NCBI GenBank assembly: GCA_944349905.1
Contig: CALVNR010000002.1
Location: 62,001 to 126,000, forward strand
Origin: an uncultured Clostridia bacterium
GTDB taxonomy: Bacteria > Bacillota > Clostridia > Christensenellales > UBA1242
Reading direction: 5' to 3'
Length of the DNA: 64,000 nt
This document shows, in pieces, positions 44,387-53,536 of this stretch. The notes beneath the pieces were generated by a model. That model was given only the letters and a program-made list of their open reading frames with translations. It had not been told where the DNA came from and searched no databases. The number at the start of each line of letters is the position of its first letter. The stretch's first letter is position 1. A program made the translations under genes and the position numbers.

Positions 44387-45148
44387 ATGAAAAGAAAAAA
44401 TTGGGTTAAGTTTAAAGATTTGAATAAAAGAGAAAAAATATTTCGTGTGACAAATTTTATTGTCATGTTGCTTTTGTTTGTAGCTTGTGTTGCCATGTCA
44501 ATTTATTATAAATTTGTTTATGACCCAAATGATAGAATAATCCCAGCTGTTTGTATAGCTATTCTGTCTTTATTGCCTGTTCTTTTTGAATTGATTTTTG
44601 GCAGAAGGATAAACAATGTTGTTTTCTTAATTATAGAATTGTATTTGATATTTGCAGGACTTATAGGTAGTGTGCTTAATGTCTACTATGTAGTAAACTG
44701 GTATGATATTATTATTCACATATTGATGGGGTATTTTGTAGCAATTTTAGGAATTTTTGTTGCTGGAAAGATTGGCAACTATTCCAAATATAATGTTTTA
44801 TTTGTTGCTGTATTTTGTTTATGCTTTTCACTTGCCGTCGAAGTTTTATGGGAAATATTTGAGTGGGGTGCTGATAATTTGTTCAACCAAACAATGCAAG
44901 GAGAAAAAATAGAAGGCTATGGTCAACCATTGATTTTTGATACTATGTTGGATATGGTTTGCAATACTGTTGGTGCTTTGATTTTCTTTGCTCAATATTT
45001 GATTGGAAAATTGTCAAAGTTTAAATTTGGAATAAATTTTATAGAAAACAATTTGATAGCAAAACCAAATGATGTAAATGATAATAAAATTGAAAGTGAC
45101 TACAAAGTTGAAAATATAGAAAAAAAACGAAGACACAAAAGAAAATAA
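44387..45148 (+). CDS. YjdF/DUF2238-like integral membrane protein
   Basis: The 253-residue protein has about six membrane segments and Lys/Arg-rich ends. Conserved polar residues inside the membrane part give the pattern of the DUF2238 family: WYDIIIHILMGYF near 105-117, EVLWEIFEWGAD near 152-163 and DTMLDMVCNTVGAL near 184-197. The function of that family is not known. It starts 10 bases after valS with an AGGT site, so it is probably transcribed with valS. Confidence 0.75.
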   Translation: MKRKNWVKFKDLNKREKIFRVTNFIVMLLLFVACVAMSIYYKFVYDPNDRIIPAVCIAILSLLPVLFELIFGRRINNVVFLIIELYLIFAGLIGSVLNVYYVVNWYDIIIHILMGYFVAILGIFVAGKIGNYSKYNVLFVAVFCLCFSLAVEVLWEIFEWGADNLFNQTMQGEKIEGYGQPLIFDTMLDMVCNTVGALIFFAQYLIGKLSKFKFGINFIENNLIAKPNDVNDNKIESDYKVENIEKKRRHKRK

Positions 45149-45181
45149 AAAACATTAGCAATCGCTAATGTTTTTTTTGTT
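45147..45181 (+). terminator. Terminator after the YjdF-like gene
   Basis: AAACATTAGC-AATC-GCTAATGTTT followed by a run of T. Confidence 0.9.
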
Positions 45182-45192
45182 TTATTTTTAAA

Positions 45193-47286
45193 CTACTCAT
45201 GTCTTAGTGATTCTACTGGATCAAGTTTTGCTGCCTTTGATGCAGGGTATAAACCAGCCAAAACACTTATCAAAATGCTTAATCCTAATGCAATAGCAAA
45301 ATAATACCAATTAAATGTAAGAGGTGCGAAACCAAGTAAAGCGTTAAATAAAATTGTGAATATTCCACCAATAATTAACGAGAATACAATTCCAACAATT
45401 CCACTTAATAATCCTATTAAAAAGCTTTCTGTTGTAAATATTTTTTTAATATCTCTTTTTCTAGCACCAATACTTTTTAAAACACCAATTTCTTTTGTTC
45501 TTTCGGAAACACTCATGTACAAAACTACCAAAATCATAATCATTGCCACAAACAATGAAATACCTGCAATTATAGCAAGAGCGATAGAAAATGTTGACAT
45601 CATTTCTGTAAACATATTTGCCATTTGATTTTCAATAGAGCCAGTGTATTTATCGCTTGTTGTTAGATAAGCGTTTAACAAATCGGTAGTTTCTTGACTA
45701 TCTGTTGTTATAAATAATGAAGAAGGGGAAATTTCTCCACCTTTTTCTTCTACAAGAGAAGAAAGATAATTGTAATCTATATACATAACAAGCATTTGAT
45801 CAAATGAATTTACGTTTACAATTCCTGTAATTTTCATTTTTTGGGTAATTTCTATTTTATTATAATTCACACTAACTGTTACGACTTTGCCTATTGCTTC
45901 TTCCATATCACTGTAACCCATATCATAAACTATCTTTGATGAAAACATAACTTCGCCAATAGTTTTTCCTGTTTCAGTGTCAGTATAAGTATTATCTGTA
46001 CTCAAATTTCCAGCAAGTAATTGTTCTTCTCCGTAATATGAAGGTGTTGTATATAAATAGAAAATTCCAGTTTTATCTTTTTCAGTATCGCCGTAAATTA
46101 CGCTTGCACTTTGAGTGAAACCTGTTAATGCAGAAAATCCGTAATCTACTTCATTTTTATCAACTCTAAATTGATTATCGGTTGTGCCAAGATAGTTGTT
46201 TAAATCTAAAATAGCTTGATCTATTTCTTCGTCGGTAAAAGGATTTGGAGTTAAGAAATTCATAAATCCACCAGTCATTGGGTCGTCTGAGTTGCTTTTC
46301 TTGCTTACTGTTACAATATAAGGATTTGAATAAGATTCAGCAGTTGAAGATATATAATTAGTAAGGCCAGAACCAAATGCAAGCATTAATATCATAGAAA
46401 TTAAAGATATTGAAACTCCTAATGCCATTAAAAAGTTTTTAGTTTTGCTTGCCCACATATTATGTAAGGATAATCTCATGGCTGAGAATAGTGAAAGATG
46501 TTTTTCTTTTTTAGGTTTTTCTTTTTTATTGTTATTTGTTAATTCTACATGATTTTCTTTATTAATTTCAGTGTTTTGTTCAATAACATCTTTTTCATAT
46601 TTTTTATTTATTTTATCATTTATAATTCGCCCATCTGACAATTCTACAATTCTTGAAGAAATTTTTGCAACTTTTTCTGAATGAGTAACCATAACAACCA
46701 GTTTTCCATCATCAGCAATTTTTTTCATAATGTCAAGAATTTGCAGGGTGGTTGCGCTATCAAGAGCACCTGTTGGCTCATCTGCTAAAATTATATCAGG
46801 ATTGTTGATTAATGCTCTTGCTATTGCAACTCTTTGTTTTTGTCCGCCTGAAAGTTGAGTTGGCTTTTTCTTTAATTGATTTTCAAGACCAACTTTTTTC
46901 AAAATTTCTTTTGCTCTTTCCAATTTCTCACTTTCTTTTACATCTGAAAGTGTTAATGCTATTGTTACATTATCAAGTATTGACAGGTGAGGAATAAGAT
47001 TGAAAGACTGAAAAACAAAACCTATTTTTTTCTTTCTGTAATCGTCAAGTTCTTTTTCTTTAAAAGATTTTAAATCAATACCTCCTATCTTTATCTCGCC
47101 TGTATAATCAGAATCTAATCCTCCTATTAAATTCATAAGAGTACTTTTGCCACATCCACTTTCTCCAATAATTGAAACTAATTCTCCCTTATCAAAAGAA
47201 ACGCTTATATCGTTTAATGCTCTAAATTTTGTTTTGTTTTCAAGTTTATAATCCTTGTAAACATTTTTTAGTTCTAGTTCTTTCAT
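45193..47286 (-). CDS. MacB-like ABC transporter, ATPase and FtsX-type permease in one chain
   Basis: The 697 residues start with a LolD/MacB ATPase: Walker A GESGCGKST (41-49), signature LSGGQKQR near 142 and Walker B ILADEPTGALD near 162. A charged linker leads to the first membrane helix (about 280-305), an extracellular MacB-type periplasmic-core-like domain (306-545) and three C-terminal FtsX helices ending in LDPVESLRHE. Such proteins drive mechanotransmission rather than a classic pore, for example exporting peptides or resisting antimicrobial peptides. It lies 25 bases after the heterodimeric exporter and may be part of the same MarR-controlled unit. Confidence 0.9.
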   Translation of the reverse strand: MKELELKNVYKDYKLENKTKFRALNDISVSFDKGELVSIIGESGCGKSTLMNLIGGLDSDYTGEIKIGGIDLKSFKEKELDDYRKKKIGFVFQSFNLIPHLSILDNVTIALTLSDVKESEKLERAKEILKKVGLENQLKKKPTQLSGGQKQRVAIARALINNPDIILADEPTGALDSATTLQILDIMKKIADDGKLVVMVTHSEKVAKISSRIVELSDGRIINDKINKKYEKDVIEQNTEINKENHVELTNNNKKEKPKKEKHLSLFSAMRLSLHNMWASKTKNFLMALGVSISLISMILMLAFGSGLTNYISSTAESYSNPYIVTVSKKSNSDDPMTGGFMNFLTPNPFTDEEIDQAILDLNNYLGTTDNQFRVDKNEVDYGFSALTGFTQSASVIYGDTEKDKTGIFYLYTTPSYYGEEQLLAGNLSTDNTYTDTETGKTIGEVMFSSKIVYDMGYSDMEEAIGKVVTVSVNYNKIEITQKMKITGIVNVNSFDQMLVMYIDYNYLSSLVEEKGGEISPSSLFITTDSQETTDLLNAYLTTSDKYTGSIENQMANMFTEMMSTFSIALAIIAGISLFVAMIMILVVLYMSVSERTKEIGVLKSIGARKRDIKKIFTTESFLIGLLSGIVGIVFSLIIGGIFTILFNALLGFAPLTFNWYYFAIALGLSILISVLAGLYPASKAAKLDPVESLRHE

Positions 47287-47311
47287 TCTTTCTCCTCTTT
47301 AAAAATTTTCT

Positions 47312-49138
47312 TTAAAAATTTTCACCTGTTTCAAATTGACTTGTATACAAATTTTTGTAAACTCCGCCTTGATTTAACAATTCATCATGTTTTCCAATTT
47401 CTACAATATTGCCGTCTTTCATTACTATAATTTGGTCAGCGTTTTTTATTGTTGAAAGTCTGTGTGCTATAACAAAACTTGTTCTTCCTTGTGTTAATCT
47501 GTCCATTGCTGTTTGAATTAAGATTTCTGTTCTAGTGTCAACTGAACTAGTTGCTTCATCTAAAATTAGCATTGGTGCATTTTGAACCATCGCTCTTGCA
47601 ATAGTTAAGAGTTGCTTTTGTCCAGCGCTTATGTTGCTTTCTTCATCAAGGACCATATCATAGCCTTTTGGTTCGGTTCTTATAAAATGGTCTACATTTG
47701 CCATTTTGCAAGCATTTACAATTTCTTCGTCGGTTGCTGTTGGATTTCCAAAAGCAATATTTTCTTTTATGGTTCCTTCAAAAAGCCAAGTATCTTGTAA
47801 TACCATACCAAATAAAGAACGAACATAAGTTCTATTCATTTTTTTTGTGGAAATTCCATCAATCAAAATTTCGCCACTGTTAATTTCATAAAAACGCATT
47901 AAGAGATTGACAATTGTTGTCTTTCCTGCCCCAGTTTGACCAACAATGGCAATTTTTTGCCCCGGCAGGGCAGTAAAGTTAAAGTTGTGTATTATTTCTT
48001 TGTTTTTACTGTAACCGAAACTAACATTTTTAAATTCAACTTTTCCATAAACTTTTGGTATAGTTACTTTTTTATTGCTTTCATCAGGTTCATCTTTTTC
48101 ATTTAAAAATTCAAACACTCTTTCTGCGGCAGCAATAGTTGATTGTAGGGTAGCCGAAACAGAAGCGATTTGTGATATAGGTTGATTAAACAATTTTGTA
48201 TATGTCATAAATGTTATGATTGTAGCAAGGAAAGTCATATCGTTGTTTTTTATTGCGATATAGCCACCTAAAAGACAAATTAATACATAAACAATATTGC
48301 TTGAAAATACAACCATTGGGTGCATTATTCCAGAATAAAACTGAGCTTTCATAGAAGATTTTTTTAATTTTTTGTTTATATGGTCAAATTCTTTTTGAGA
48401 CTTTGCTTCATTATTAAAAGCTTTTACGACATTATGTGCTGAAAAGTTTTCCTCAATATAACCATTTACATCTCCTAAATATTTTTGTTGGTATACAAAA
48501 TGTTTTTGATTGTTTTTTACAACTATAAAAATAGTTAATATTGCCAATGGAATTTGAAGAAGAGCAACCAAAGTTAATTGCCAGCTTAATGTAAACATGA
48601 TAACGGGTATTCCAATTATAGTTACGCTTGAAGTTATAAGTGTTGATAAAGTTCGTTGAAGAGTTCCGCCAACCATATCCACATCATTTGTAACTCTTGA
48701 AAGAATATCTCCGTAGCTATGTTTATCAAAATAATTTAATGGTAAAGTATTAATTTTTTTAGATATATCACTTCTTAATTTTTTTGAAAGTTGGACTGAT
48801 ACTTTTGCCATGCAATAACCTTGAAAATAATTTAATATACTTGCAAGTAAATACATTGACATAATGATAATACTATATTTTGTAATTTCAGATATTTGAT
48901 AATTTTGTCCAAATACAATAACCATAAGATTATTTAAAATTCTTGGACCTAATATGTTTAGAACGGTGGCAGTTAATGCAAAAAATACAGCAACTATTAA
49001 CAAAGATTTATATTTTCCTAAATTTTTAAAAAGCATTTTTACAGTGCCTTTAAAATCTTTTGCCCTATGTTTTGAAGGGGTTTTAATATTTTTTGTTTTT
49101 GCTTCTTTTTTTGTTTTTTCTAGTTTTTGCGTTTTCAT
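47312..49138 (-). CDS. ABC exporter half-transporter with canonical ATP site
   Basis: A 608-residue fused membrane-ATPase protein. The six-helix transmembrane domain (about 40-335) has a Lys-rich N-terminal extension. The ATPase has Walker A GQTGAGKTT, signature NISAGQKQ and Walker B MLILDEATSSVD with the catalytic Glu. It overlaps its partner gene by 4 bases and probably pairs with it as a heterodimer like LmrCD or BmrCD, which export drugs or lipids. The signature SAGQ departs from the usual SGGQ. Confidence 0.93.
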   Translation of the reverse strand: MKTQKLEKTKKEAKTKNIKTPSKHRAKDFKGTVKMLFKNLGKYKSLLIVAVFFALTATVLNILGPRILNNLMVIVFGQNYQISEITKYSIIIMSMYLLASILNYFQGYCMAKVSVQLSKKLRSDISKKINTLPLNYFDKHSYGDILSRVTNDVDMVGGTLQRTLSTLITSSVTIIGIPVIMFTLSWQLTLVALLQIPLAILTIFIVVKNNQKHFVYQQKYLGDVNGYIEENFSAHNVVKAFNNEAKSQKEFDHINKKLKKSSMKAQFYSGIMHPMVVFSSNIVYVLICLLGGYIAIKNNDMTFLATIITFMTYTKLFNQPISQIASVSATLQSTIAAAERVFEFLNEKDEPDESNKKVTIPKVYGKVEFKNVSFGYSKNKEIIHNFNFTALPGQKIAIVGQTGAGKTTIVNLLMRFYEINSGEILIDGISTKKMNRTYVRSLFGMVLQDTWLFEGTIKENIAFGNPTATDEEIVNACKMANVDHFIRTEPKGYDMVLDEESNISAGQKQLLTIARAMVQNAPMLILDEATSSVDTRTEILIQTAMDRLTQGRTSFVIAHRLSTIKNADQIIVMKDGNIVEIGKHDELLNQGGVYKNLYTSQFETGENF

Positions 49139-50886
49139 TTTGAAAGTTCCTCCTCAGAAAATTGAGATAGGGCAATCTCTTTATAAATTTGGCAAGTTTT
49201 TAACAACTGTTTATGTTTTCCAATACCAACCATCTTGCCTTGGTCTAAAACTATAATTTGGTCGGCATTCATAATGGTTCCTATTCTTTGAGCCACAATA
49301 ACTTTTGTTGTGTTTTTGTATGCTTTACTCAAATTTTTTCTTACAGTTTTATCTGTTTGATAATCAAGGGCAGAAAAACTGTCGTCAAAAATCAAAATTT
49401 CTGGTTCTTTGATAATAGCTCTTGCTATTGAAAGTCGTTGTTTTTGACCACCAGAAACATTTTTTCCACCTTGTGCTATTTTATAATTAAGTCCGTCAGG
49501 AAGGTCGTAAACAAAATTAGATTGAGATATTTCAATTACTTTTGAGATTTCACTTTCTTCTGCATTTTCTTTTCCATATTTTAAATTAGATTCAACAGTC
49601 CCACTAAAAAGAACACCTTTTTGTGGCACATATCCTATAAGGTCGTGTAAATCATGCTGTGTGTAATCTTTAACATTTACACCATCAATTAAAATCTTTC
49701 CATCAGTGCAATCGTAAAATCTTGGTATTAAATTTATTAAAGTGCTTTTTCCACTTCCAGTAGAGCCAATAAAAGCGATTGTTTGACCTTGCTTAACTGA
49801 AAAAGATATATTTTCAAGAATATTTTCGTCAGCATCAGGATATTTAAAACTTACATTTTTAAACTCAATAGTTCCGACTTCTTTTTTCTCAAAAGTATTT
49901 GAACCATCTTTTAAAACTATTTGAATATTTAATACTTCGTTGATTCTTTTTGCAGATACAATACCTCTTGGTATAAACATAAATAGCATTGACAAGAAAG
50001 TAAAACTCATGATTATGAATACTGAATACTGAGTAAAAGCGCTCAAAACTAAAAGAAGTTGTGGATTTTCACCAGCAAGCAAGCCTACTACCCAAACGAT
50101 TACAAGAGAAGTTCCTTGCATGATTAATGATAAGCTTGGTTCAATTAAGGTTAAAATTTTGTCAACAAAAAGTTCAAGTTTAGCAAATTTTGAATTTACT
50201 TTTTCAAATTTTTCTTCTTGCTCTTTTTCTGCTCCAACAGCTCTTACTACTTTTAAGCCCGTAAGATTTTCTCTTGTTACCATATTTAATTTATCAGTAC
50301 CTGTTTGTATCTTTTTAAATTTTGGTAAAGCCATAACGATAACAAAGAACACAACTAAAATTATAGCAACAACTGATACTACATTTATTAATGATAATTT
50401 GCCAGCTCCATAATCTCGTGATAATCCAACAATTTTAATTATTGCAAATATTGCAGTAAGGGGAGCTGTCAATCCAAGAGTTATGGTTGTAGTATAAACT
50501 TGTTGAAGCTGTGTTATATCATTTGTTGACCTAGTAATTAATGAAGGTATTGAAAACTTGTTTATTTCAGTTGCAGAAAAGCTGTTTACTTTTTCAAAAA
50601 TCTTGCTTCTTATTCTTGCAAGCAATGAACTTACTACTATTGCTGCAAGAAGTTGAGCTATAAATGAACTGATCAACACACCAGCAACAAAAAATAACAT
50701 TTGCACACATACCCATACAATATCTTGCCAATAAGGAGATATATCAGGTTTTGACAAAAATTCGCTTAATTTTAAAGTGTAGTCAGGAATTGTTATGTTG
50801 CACCATACTTGAACAACCAAAAATGCAAGTGTTAAAAATAAGAAAAACCATTCTTTTGCTTTTAAATATTTTAATAATTTAATCAT
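49135..50886 (-). CDS. ABC exporter half-transporter with degenerate ATP site
   Basis: A 583-residue fused transporter: six membrane helices (to about 315) and an ATPase with Walker A GSTGSGKST, signature NVSGGQKQR and Walker B ILIFDDSFSALD. The residue after the Walker B Asp is Asp, not the catalytic Glu. That is the hallmark of one subunit of heterodimeric exporters such as TM287/288 and LmrCD, which supports pairing with the downstream gene. It overlaps both neighbours by 4 bases (marR upstream). Confidence 0.93.
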   Translation of the reverse strand: MIKLLKYLKAKEWFFLFLTLAFLVVQVWCNITIPDYTLKLSEFLSKPDISPYWQDIVWVCVQMLFFVAGVLISSFIAQLLAAIVVSSLLARIRSKIFEKVNSFSATEINKFSIPSLITRSTNDITQLQQVYTTTITLGLTAPLTAIFAIIKIVGLSRDYGAGKLSLINVVSVVAIILVVFFVIVMALPKFKKIQTGTDKLNMVTRENLTGLKVVRAVGAEKEQEEKFEKVNSKFAKLELFVDKILTLIEPSLSLIMQGTSLVIVWVVGLLAGENPQLLLVLSAFTQYSVFIIMSFTFLSMLFMFIPRGIVSAKRINEVLNIQIVLKDGSNTFEKKEVGTIEFKNVSFKYPDADENILENISFSVKQGQTIAFIGSTGSGKSTLINLIPRFYDCTDGKILIDGVNVKDYTQHDLHDLIGYVPQKGVLFSGTVESNLKYGKENAEESEISKVIEISQSNFVYDLPDGLNYKIAQGGKNVSGGQKQRLSIARAIIKEPEILIFDDSFSALDYQTDKTVRKNLSKAYKNTTKVIVAQRIGTIMNADQIIVLDQGKMVGIGKHKQLLKTCQIYKEIALSQFSEEELSK

Positions 50887-51329
50887 TTCTTTTTCTCCAT
50901 ATTATTTATGAGTTTTATTGATTTTTGTGATAGTTTCGCTAAAACTTCTTTTACGATTTTTATTTGCTGATTTGTTATTTCTTCTAACAACAATTTTTGC
51001 CATTTTGTAGCATATTTTTCAAAATTATTCGCATATATTTTTCCTTTTTCAGTCAAAGACAATTTGTTGCTTCCATTTTCAATAGATGAGTAAAACACAA
51101 GACCCTTTTGCAACAGTTGGCTAATTACGCGATGCGTATAACTTTTGTCACAATCAGCAAGTTTACTAAGTGATGCTTGACATAAATTGTTTTCTTTGCT
51201 TAAAATGTGCAAAAATTGTGCTTGACCAGCAGTTATATCATAATTTGAAAAATTTTCATTCATATAACTTTCAAAAGCTTTCTTTATATTAAATATTGAT
51301 TTTTTTAAAACTGAAAAATCTTTTTCCAT
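50883..51329 (-). CDS. MarR-family repressor of the exporter operon
   Basis: A 148-residue winged-helix regulator: YDITAGQAQFLHIL near 31-44, ASLSKLADCDKSYTHRVISQLLQKGL near 53-78 and the wing SIENGSNKLSLTEKG. It is the first gene of the operon and overlaps the first exporter gene by 4 bases. A palindrome over its own -35 box (51366-51379) is a likely operator, so it probably represses its own operon until a drug-like ligand binds. Confidence 0.88.
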   Translation of the reverse strand: MEKDFSVLKKSIFNIKKAFESYMNENFSNYDITAGQAQFLHILSKENNLCQASLSKLADCDKSYTHRVISQLLQKGLVFYSSIENGSNKLSLTEKGKIYANNFEKYATKWQKLLLEEITNQQIKIVKEVLAKLSQKSIKLINNMEKKK

Positions 51330-51349
51330 AAAATCACCATTGCTATATG

Positions 51350-51378
51350 ATTATATTTTTTTAAAGTTGACAAGTCAA
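51350..51378 (-). promoter_or_regulatory. Promoter of the marR-exporter operon
   Basis: On the complement TTGACT (51373-51378), 17 bases, TATAAT (51350-51355). Confidence 0.75.
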
Positions 51379-51379
51379 C
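51366..51379. promoter_or_regulatory. Palindromic operator candidate over the -35 box
   Basis: GTTGAC-AA-GTCAAC is a 6+2+6 palindrome that contains the -35 hexamer on the complement. Binding here would block RNA polymerase, as expected for MarR autoregulation. Confidence 0.65.
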
Positions 51380-51478
51380 CAAATTAATAATTTTGTTTAA
51401 TTTTTTAAAAAAACATTTGCATACTTTGTTTAACTATGTTATATTATTAAAGAAAAAGAGTCTGTTGTGGAGGTGTTT

Positions 51479-52393
51479 ATGTCTTGGCTATGTCATAAAG
51501 AAAAAGTAGTTGACCCTATCATTCATGAAGAAGAATCAAACTTTTCATTATCAAGTGGTGTTCATATTTTGAATAAATGTCAAAATGTTTCTTTAACTGG
51601 AAATGCTATTGTGCTTGAAAGTTTTGATTGTTCTTTTAATGAAATAAGTGGCAAAGCAAAAGTTCAAATGGTTGAAAATGGACAAATTACACTTTTAACG
51701 GGAAAAGCTAAAATAGGTCTTTTTAAAAGTGGAAAAATAACAAAAGTAGAGGGTAAAAGTTCTATAACAACTATAAATACATGTGTTATAGATTATGTAA
51801 AAGGTAAAGCTTCTATTGGAACTATGAATGGTGGTTTTATAAGATTTGTTGATGACAAGGCAGAACTTGCAACAATGACACAAGGCGAAGTTATGTTTGT
51901 AAGAAATAAAGCAAGAGTAGTTTCTATGATTGCTGGTAAAATCACAGGCATTTTGGATAATGCAAAACTTGTTAGTATGTTGAGTGGAGATGTTACTTAT
52001 CTCTTAAATGAAGCTAAAATTGGCACTATAAACGATGGTAATATCCAATTGATTGCTGACAATACAGAAATTTCTACTTTTAATAAAGGCAAAATTGCTG
52101 AAATGATTGGAAAAAGTATAATCTCTGCAAGTTTGGATGGCGAAATTGGTTTTCAAGACAAACAGACTATAATACTTTATTCGCCACAAGAAAGTTCAAG
52201 AAGAATGGCTGAATACAGACAAGAAAAAGAAGAACTAAAAGAAAAAATTGTTGGTAATAAAGAGGAAACAGATAAAATAGAAGAAAACAGTGCAGAAGAA
52301 GTTTCTTCAAATTCACAAGAAGAAAATATTGAAAAACCTAAGAGAAAAACCAAAACAAAACAACTTAAAATAGATGACATAACAGACAAATAA
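51479..52393 (+). CDS. Cytoplasmic solenoid protein with ten 17-residue repeats
   Basis: The start is the ATG after GGAGG; a GTG 12 bases upstream overlaps that site. The 304-residue protein has no signal or membrane helix. From residue 58 to about 225 it is a nearly gap-free tandem of ten 17-residue units: x-K-A-x-I-x-x-M-x-x-G-x-I-x-x-V-x, for example GKAKIGLFKSGKITKVE (75-91) and GKASIGTMNGGFIRFVD (109-125). The regular hydrophobic positions predict a beta-solenoid. A charged Glu/Lys tail follows (from 240). Bactofilins are solenoids too but I do not see their signature. It lies 12 bases before a metal exporter gene and is co-transcribed with it. No function is known. Confidence 0.75.
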   Translation: MSWLCHKEKVVDPIIHEEESNFSLSSGVHILNKCQNVSLTGNAIVLESFDCSFNEISGKAKVQMVENGQITLLTGKAKIGLFKSGKITKVEGKSSITTINTCVIDYVKGKASIGTMNGGFIRFVDDKAELATMTQGEVMFVRNKARVVSMIAGKITGILDNAKLVSMLSGDVTYLLNEAKIGTINDGNIQLIADNTEISTFNKGKIAEMIGKSIISASLDGEIGFQDKQTIILYSPQESSRRMAEYRQEKEELKEKIVGNKEETDKIEENSAEEVSSNSQEENIEKPKRKTKTKQLKIDDITDK

Positions 52394-52405
52394 TAGAAGG
52401 CTTAT

Positions 52406-53440
52406 ATGGAAATTTTTTTACATTCTTTGTTGCATGCTTTGGAAGAAACAGCTTTTACAATTCCAGTTTTGTATTTAGCTTATCTTCTTGTAAGTTACTT
52501 TTCACACAATGATAATCAAAGATATTCAAAAATTTTGCACCATACAAACAAGGCGGGACCTGTTGTTGGTGCTTTTTTGGGTTGTATTCCTCAATGTGGA
52601 TTTTCTTCTATTATGAGTGATTTGTATTCAAAAAAAGTTGTTTCTATTGGCACTTTGTTTGCTGTTTTTGTTGCTACAAGTGATGAAGCTATTCCGCTCA
52701 TGATATCAAATCCTAGATATATCAAAGATTTAATCTTTTTGATATTAATAAAATTCGTATATGCTGTCATTGTTGGATATGTTATAGATGGTCTCGTTCG
52801 TTTATTCTCAAGAAAAAAAATAAAGTTAAAAGAATATCACGACAAATTTGATGATGTTGAAAAAGAAGAACATATTTCCTTGACAGAAAATTCTCTGTTG
52901 CCAAATGATGTTGAAGTGGAAACTCATTGTGATTGTCAAGATTGTGGGTGTGGAAATGAAGGACAATCTCACAATCATCATGAACATAATCATGAACATG
53001 AGCATAAGCACGAACATAATCACACTCATTGTTGCGCTACAAACATATTTTTAGATGCATTAAAACATACTGCAATTATTGTTGCATATGTTTTTGTCGC
53101 AACCTTGATTATCAATTTAATAGAAGGGTATAGTGGAGGACTTGAACCATTAAAAACTTTGTTTACAAGCAATGCTTATTTGCAAATTTTGATAGCATGC
53201 TTGATTGGTTTAATACCAAATTGTGCTGCATCAGTATTCTTAGTTGAATTATATATGGGGGGAGTATTACTATTTCCTGCGCTGGTTGCAGGGCTTTGTG
53301 CAGGTGCAGGTGTTGGACTTGTAATATTGTATACAAGAAATTATAAAAAAGTTTGGGAAAATATTGCAATAACATTTTCTCTTTACGGTATTGCAGTAAT
53401 TGGTGGAATAATAATTAATTTAATAATGATGTTGTTCTAA
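52406..53440 (+). CDS. Putative heavy-metal exporter with a His-rich loop (ArsP_2/Mn-exporter-like)
   Basis: The 344-residue membrane protein has two sets of about four to five helices. Each set contains a related motif, GCIPQCGFSS (59-68) and GLIPNCAAS in the second half, as in the putative 10-TM heavy-metal exporter family (PF11449) annotated as arsenic or manganese efflux. Between the halves is a cytoplasmic-type loop with a Cys cluster (175-182), a run rich in His and Glu (189-208) and a final CC (209-210), a likely metal sensor or chelator. It follows the solenoid protein after 12 bases. Confidence 0.8.
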   Translation: MEIFLHSLLHALEETAFTIPVLYLAYLLVSYFSHNDNQRYSKILHHTNKAGPVVGAFLGCIPQCGFSSIMSDLYSKKVVSIGTLFAVFVATSDEAIPLMISNPRYIKDLIFLILIKFVYAVIVGYVIDGLVRLFSRKKIKLKEYHDKFDDVEKEEHISLTENSLLPNDVEVETHCDCQDCGCGNEGQSHNHHEHNHEHEHKHEHNHTHCCATNIFLDALKHTAIIVAYVFVATLIINLIEGYSGGLEPLKTLFTSNAYLQILIACLIGLIPNCAASVFLVELYMGGVLLFPALVAGLCAGAGVGLVILYTRNYKKVWENIAITFSLYGIAVIGGIIINLIMMLF

Positions 53441-53536
53441 AAATGATATATTTTAGCGAAAATTGTCAATTTTTTACAAAAGAACTTGACTTATTTACAA
53501 AAATAATTTATCATGATTGTTGTAAAAGGAGCCAAA

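Noticed and set aside
47312..50886. Cluster considered as an antimicrobial-peptide biosynthesis locus
   Set aside because: Only transporters and a MarR regulator are present; there is no precursor peptide or modification enzyme nearby.
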